Positions 7,333-7,491 of a stretch of 7,491 nucleotides of DNA are shown here, piece by piece. Every line of letters starts with the position of its first letter. The stretch's first letter is position 1. Origin of the DNA: Bacteroidales bacterium UBA1192 (lineage in GTDB: Bacteria > Bacteroidota > Bacteroidia > Bacteroidales > Bacteroidaceae); NCBI GenBank assembly GCA_002310175.1, contig DBYG01000079.1, positions 55,731 through 63,221 on the forward strand, in the 5' to 3' direction. Both the position numbers and the translations under genes were made by a program. The notes under the pieces are model-generated. The model saw only the letters and a list, made by a program, of their open reading frames with translations, was not told the DNA's origin and searched no databases.

Positions 7333-7364
7333 TTTGGCGGTTACGACTAAATAAACTACTTTTG
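7333..7364 (+). promoter_or_regulatory. Bacteroides consensus promoter for tRNA-Leu
   Basis: TTTG at 7333-7336 and TACTTTTG at 7357-7364 match both Bacteroides promoter elements (TTTG and TAnnTTTG) exactly, with 20 bp between them, inside the usual 19-21 range. The -33 box begins three bases after the sppA stop codon. Transcription would be expected to start around 7368-7373 and run into the tRNA gene at 7398. It is the best promoter in the window and shows that the tRNA has its own start, separate from the upstream operon. Confidence 0.85.
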
Positions 7365-7365
7365 C

Positions 7366-7391
7366 AGCGCGTTCCTGATATGGAACGCGCT
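7366..7391 (+). repeat. Perfect 10-bp inverted repeat between tRNA promoter and tRNA
   Basis: The arms AGCGCGTTCC (7366-7375) and GGAACGCGCT (7382-7391) are perfectly complementary around the 6-nt loop TGATAT. The G/C-rich stem would be stable in RNA. It begins two bases after the -7 box and ends six bases before the mature tRNA. It could be a terminator for sppA read-through, although only a short TTT is part of the sequence at its 3' edge, or a folded 5' leader of the pre-tRNA. The role is not decided by the sequence. Confidence 0.7.
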
Positions 7392-7397
7392 TTGGAA

Positions 7398-7479
7398 GCG
7401 GGCGTGGCGGAATTGGCAGACGCGCCAGACTTAGGATCTGGTATCTTACGATGTGTAGGTTCAAGTCCTATCGCCCGTA
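7398..7479 (+). tRNA. tRNA-Leu (anticodon UAG)
   Basis: An 82-nt class II tRNA folds completely. The acceptor is GCGGGCG (7398-7404) with CGCCCGT (7472-7478), with one G-U at the first pair. The D arm has GCG/CGC stems and a GG-containing loop. The anticodon stem is CCAGA/TCTGG (7425-7429, 7437-7441) with loop CTTAGGA, so the anticodon is TAG at 7432-7434. A long variable arm (7442-7454) can pair ATC with GAT. The T arm is GTAGG-TTCAAGT-CCTAT (7455-7471), with a G-U closing pair. The discriminator is A7479, as expected for leucine. The 3' CCA is not encoded (ACG follows), so it must be added by the CCA-adding enzyme. It reads CUA and, by wobble, probably other CUN codons. Confidence 0.97.
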
Positions 7480-7491
7480 CGAGAAACAGGT

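Noticed and set aside
7366..7397. Hairpin as a clear intrinsic terminator of sppA
   Set aside because: The stem is followed by only TTGG, not a proper U-tract, and it sits downstream of a strong tRNA promoter, so it is listed as an inverted repeat of undecided role.

Overview
The window looks like chromosomal DNA of a Bacteroidales bacterium (Bacteroides, Phocaeicola or Prevotella relatives). Four things point there: a eukaryote-like homodimeric glycyl-tRNA synthetase, a topoisomerase IV A subunit of the Bacteroidetes type, promoter boxes that match the Bacteroides consensus (TTTG, about 20 bp, TAnnTTTG) instead of sigma70 boxes, and A/T-rich translation starts without clear Shine-Dalgarno sequences. 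The genus cannot be fixed from the sequence alone.

Layout. Positions 1-806 on the minus strand hold the N-terminal half of glycyl-tRNA synthetase, cut by the window edge. A 214-bp divergent region (807-1020) carries a good -7 box for that gene and a weaker one for the gene to the right. From there four genes read rightward with almost no gaps: topoisomerase IV subunit A (parC, 1021-3714), a DUF3316-like secreted protein whose start lies inside the end of parC, a tricorn-type S41 peptidase that overlaps the previous gene by ATGA, and an SppA-type signal peptide peptidase 13 bp further on. After the SppA stop codon there is a textbook Bacteroides promoter, a perfect hairpin and a tRNA-Leu(UAG) gene (7398-7479). 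No mobile element, CRISPR array or rRNA is visible, and every gene except the truncated first one is intact.

How the genes relate. glyS, parC and the tRNA are housekeeping genes. The three genes between parC and the tRNA form an envelope set: each product starts with a signal sequence, one is predicted to be a lipoprotein, and two are serine peptidases of different clans. The overlaps imply co-transcription and probably translational coupling, possibly from the parC promoter. Their joint function is unknown.

The points most worth a second look are the QLSLF peptide that ends ParC (identical to the consensus sliding-clamp-binding pentapeptide), the two-frame coding at the parC/DUF3316 junction, the S41 peptidase with an apparent Ser-His-Glu instead of Ser-Lys active site, an SppA that seems to lack the usual membrane anchor, and the hairpin placed between the tRNA promoter and the mature tRNA.
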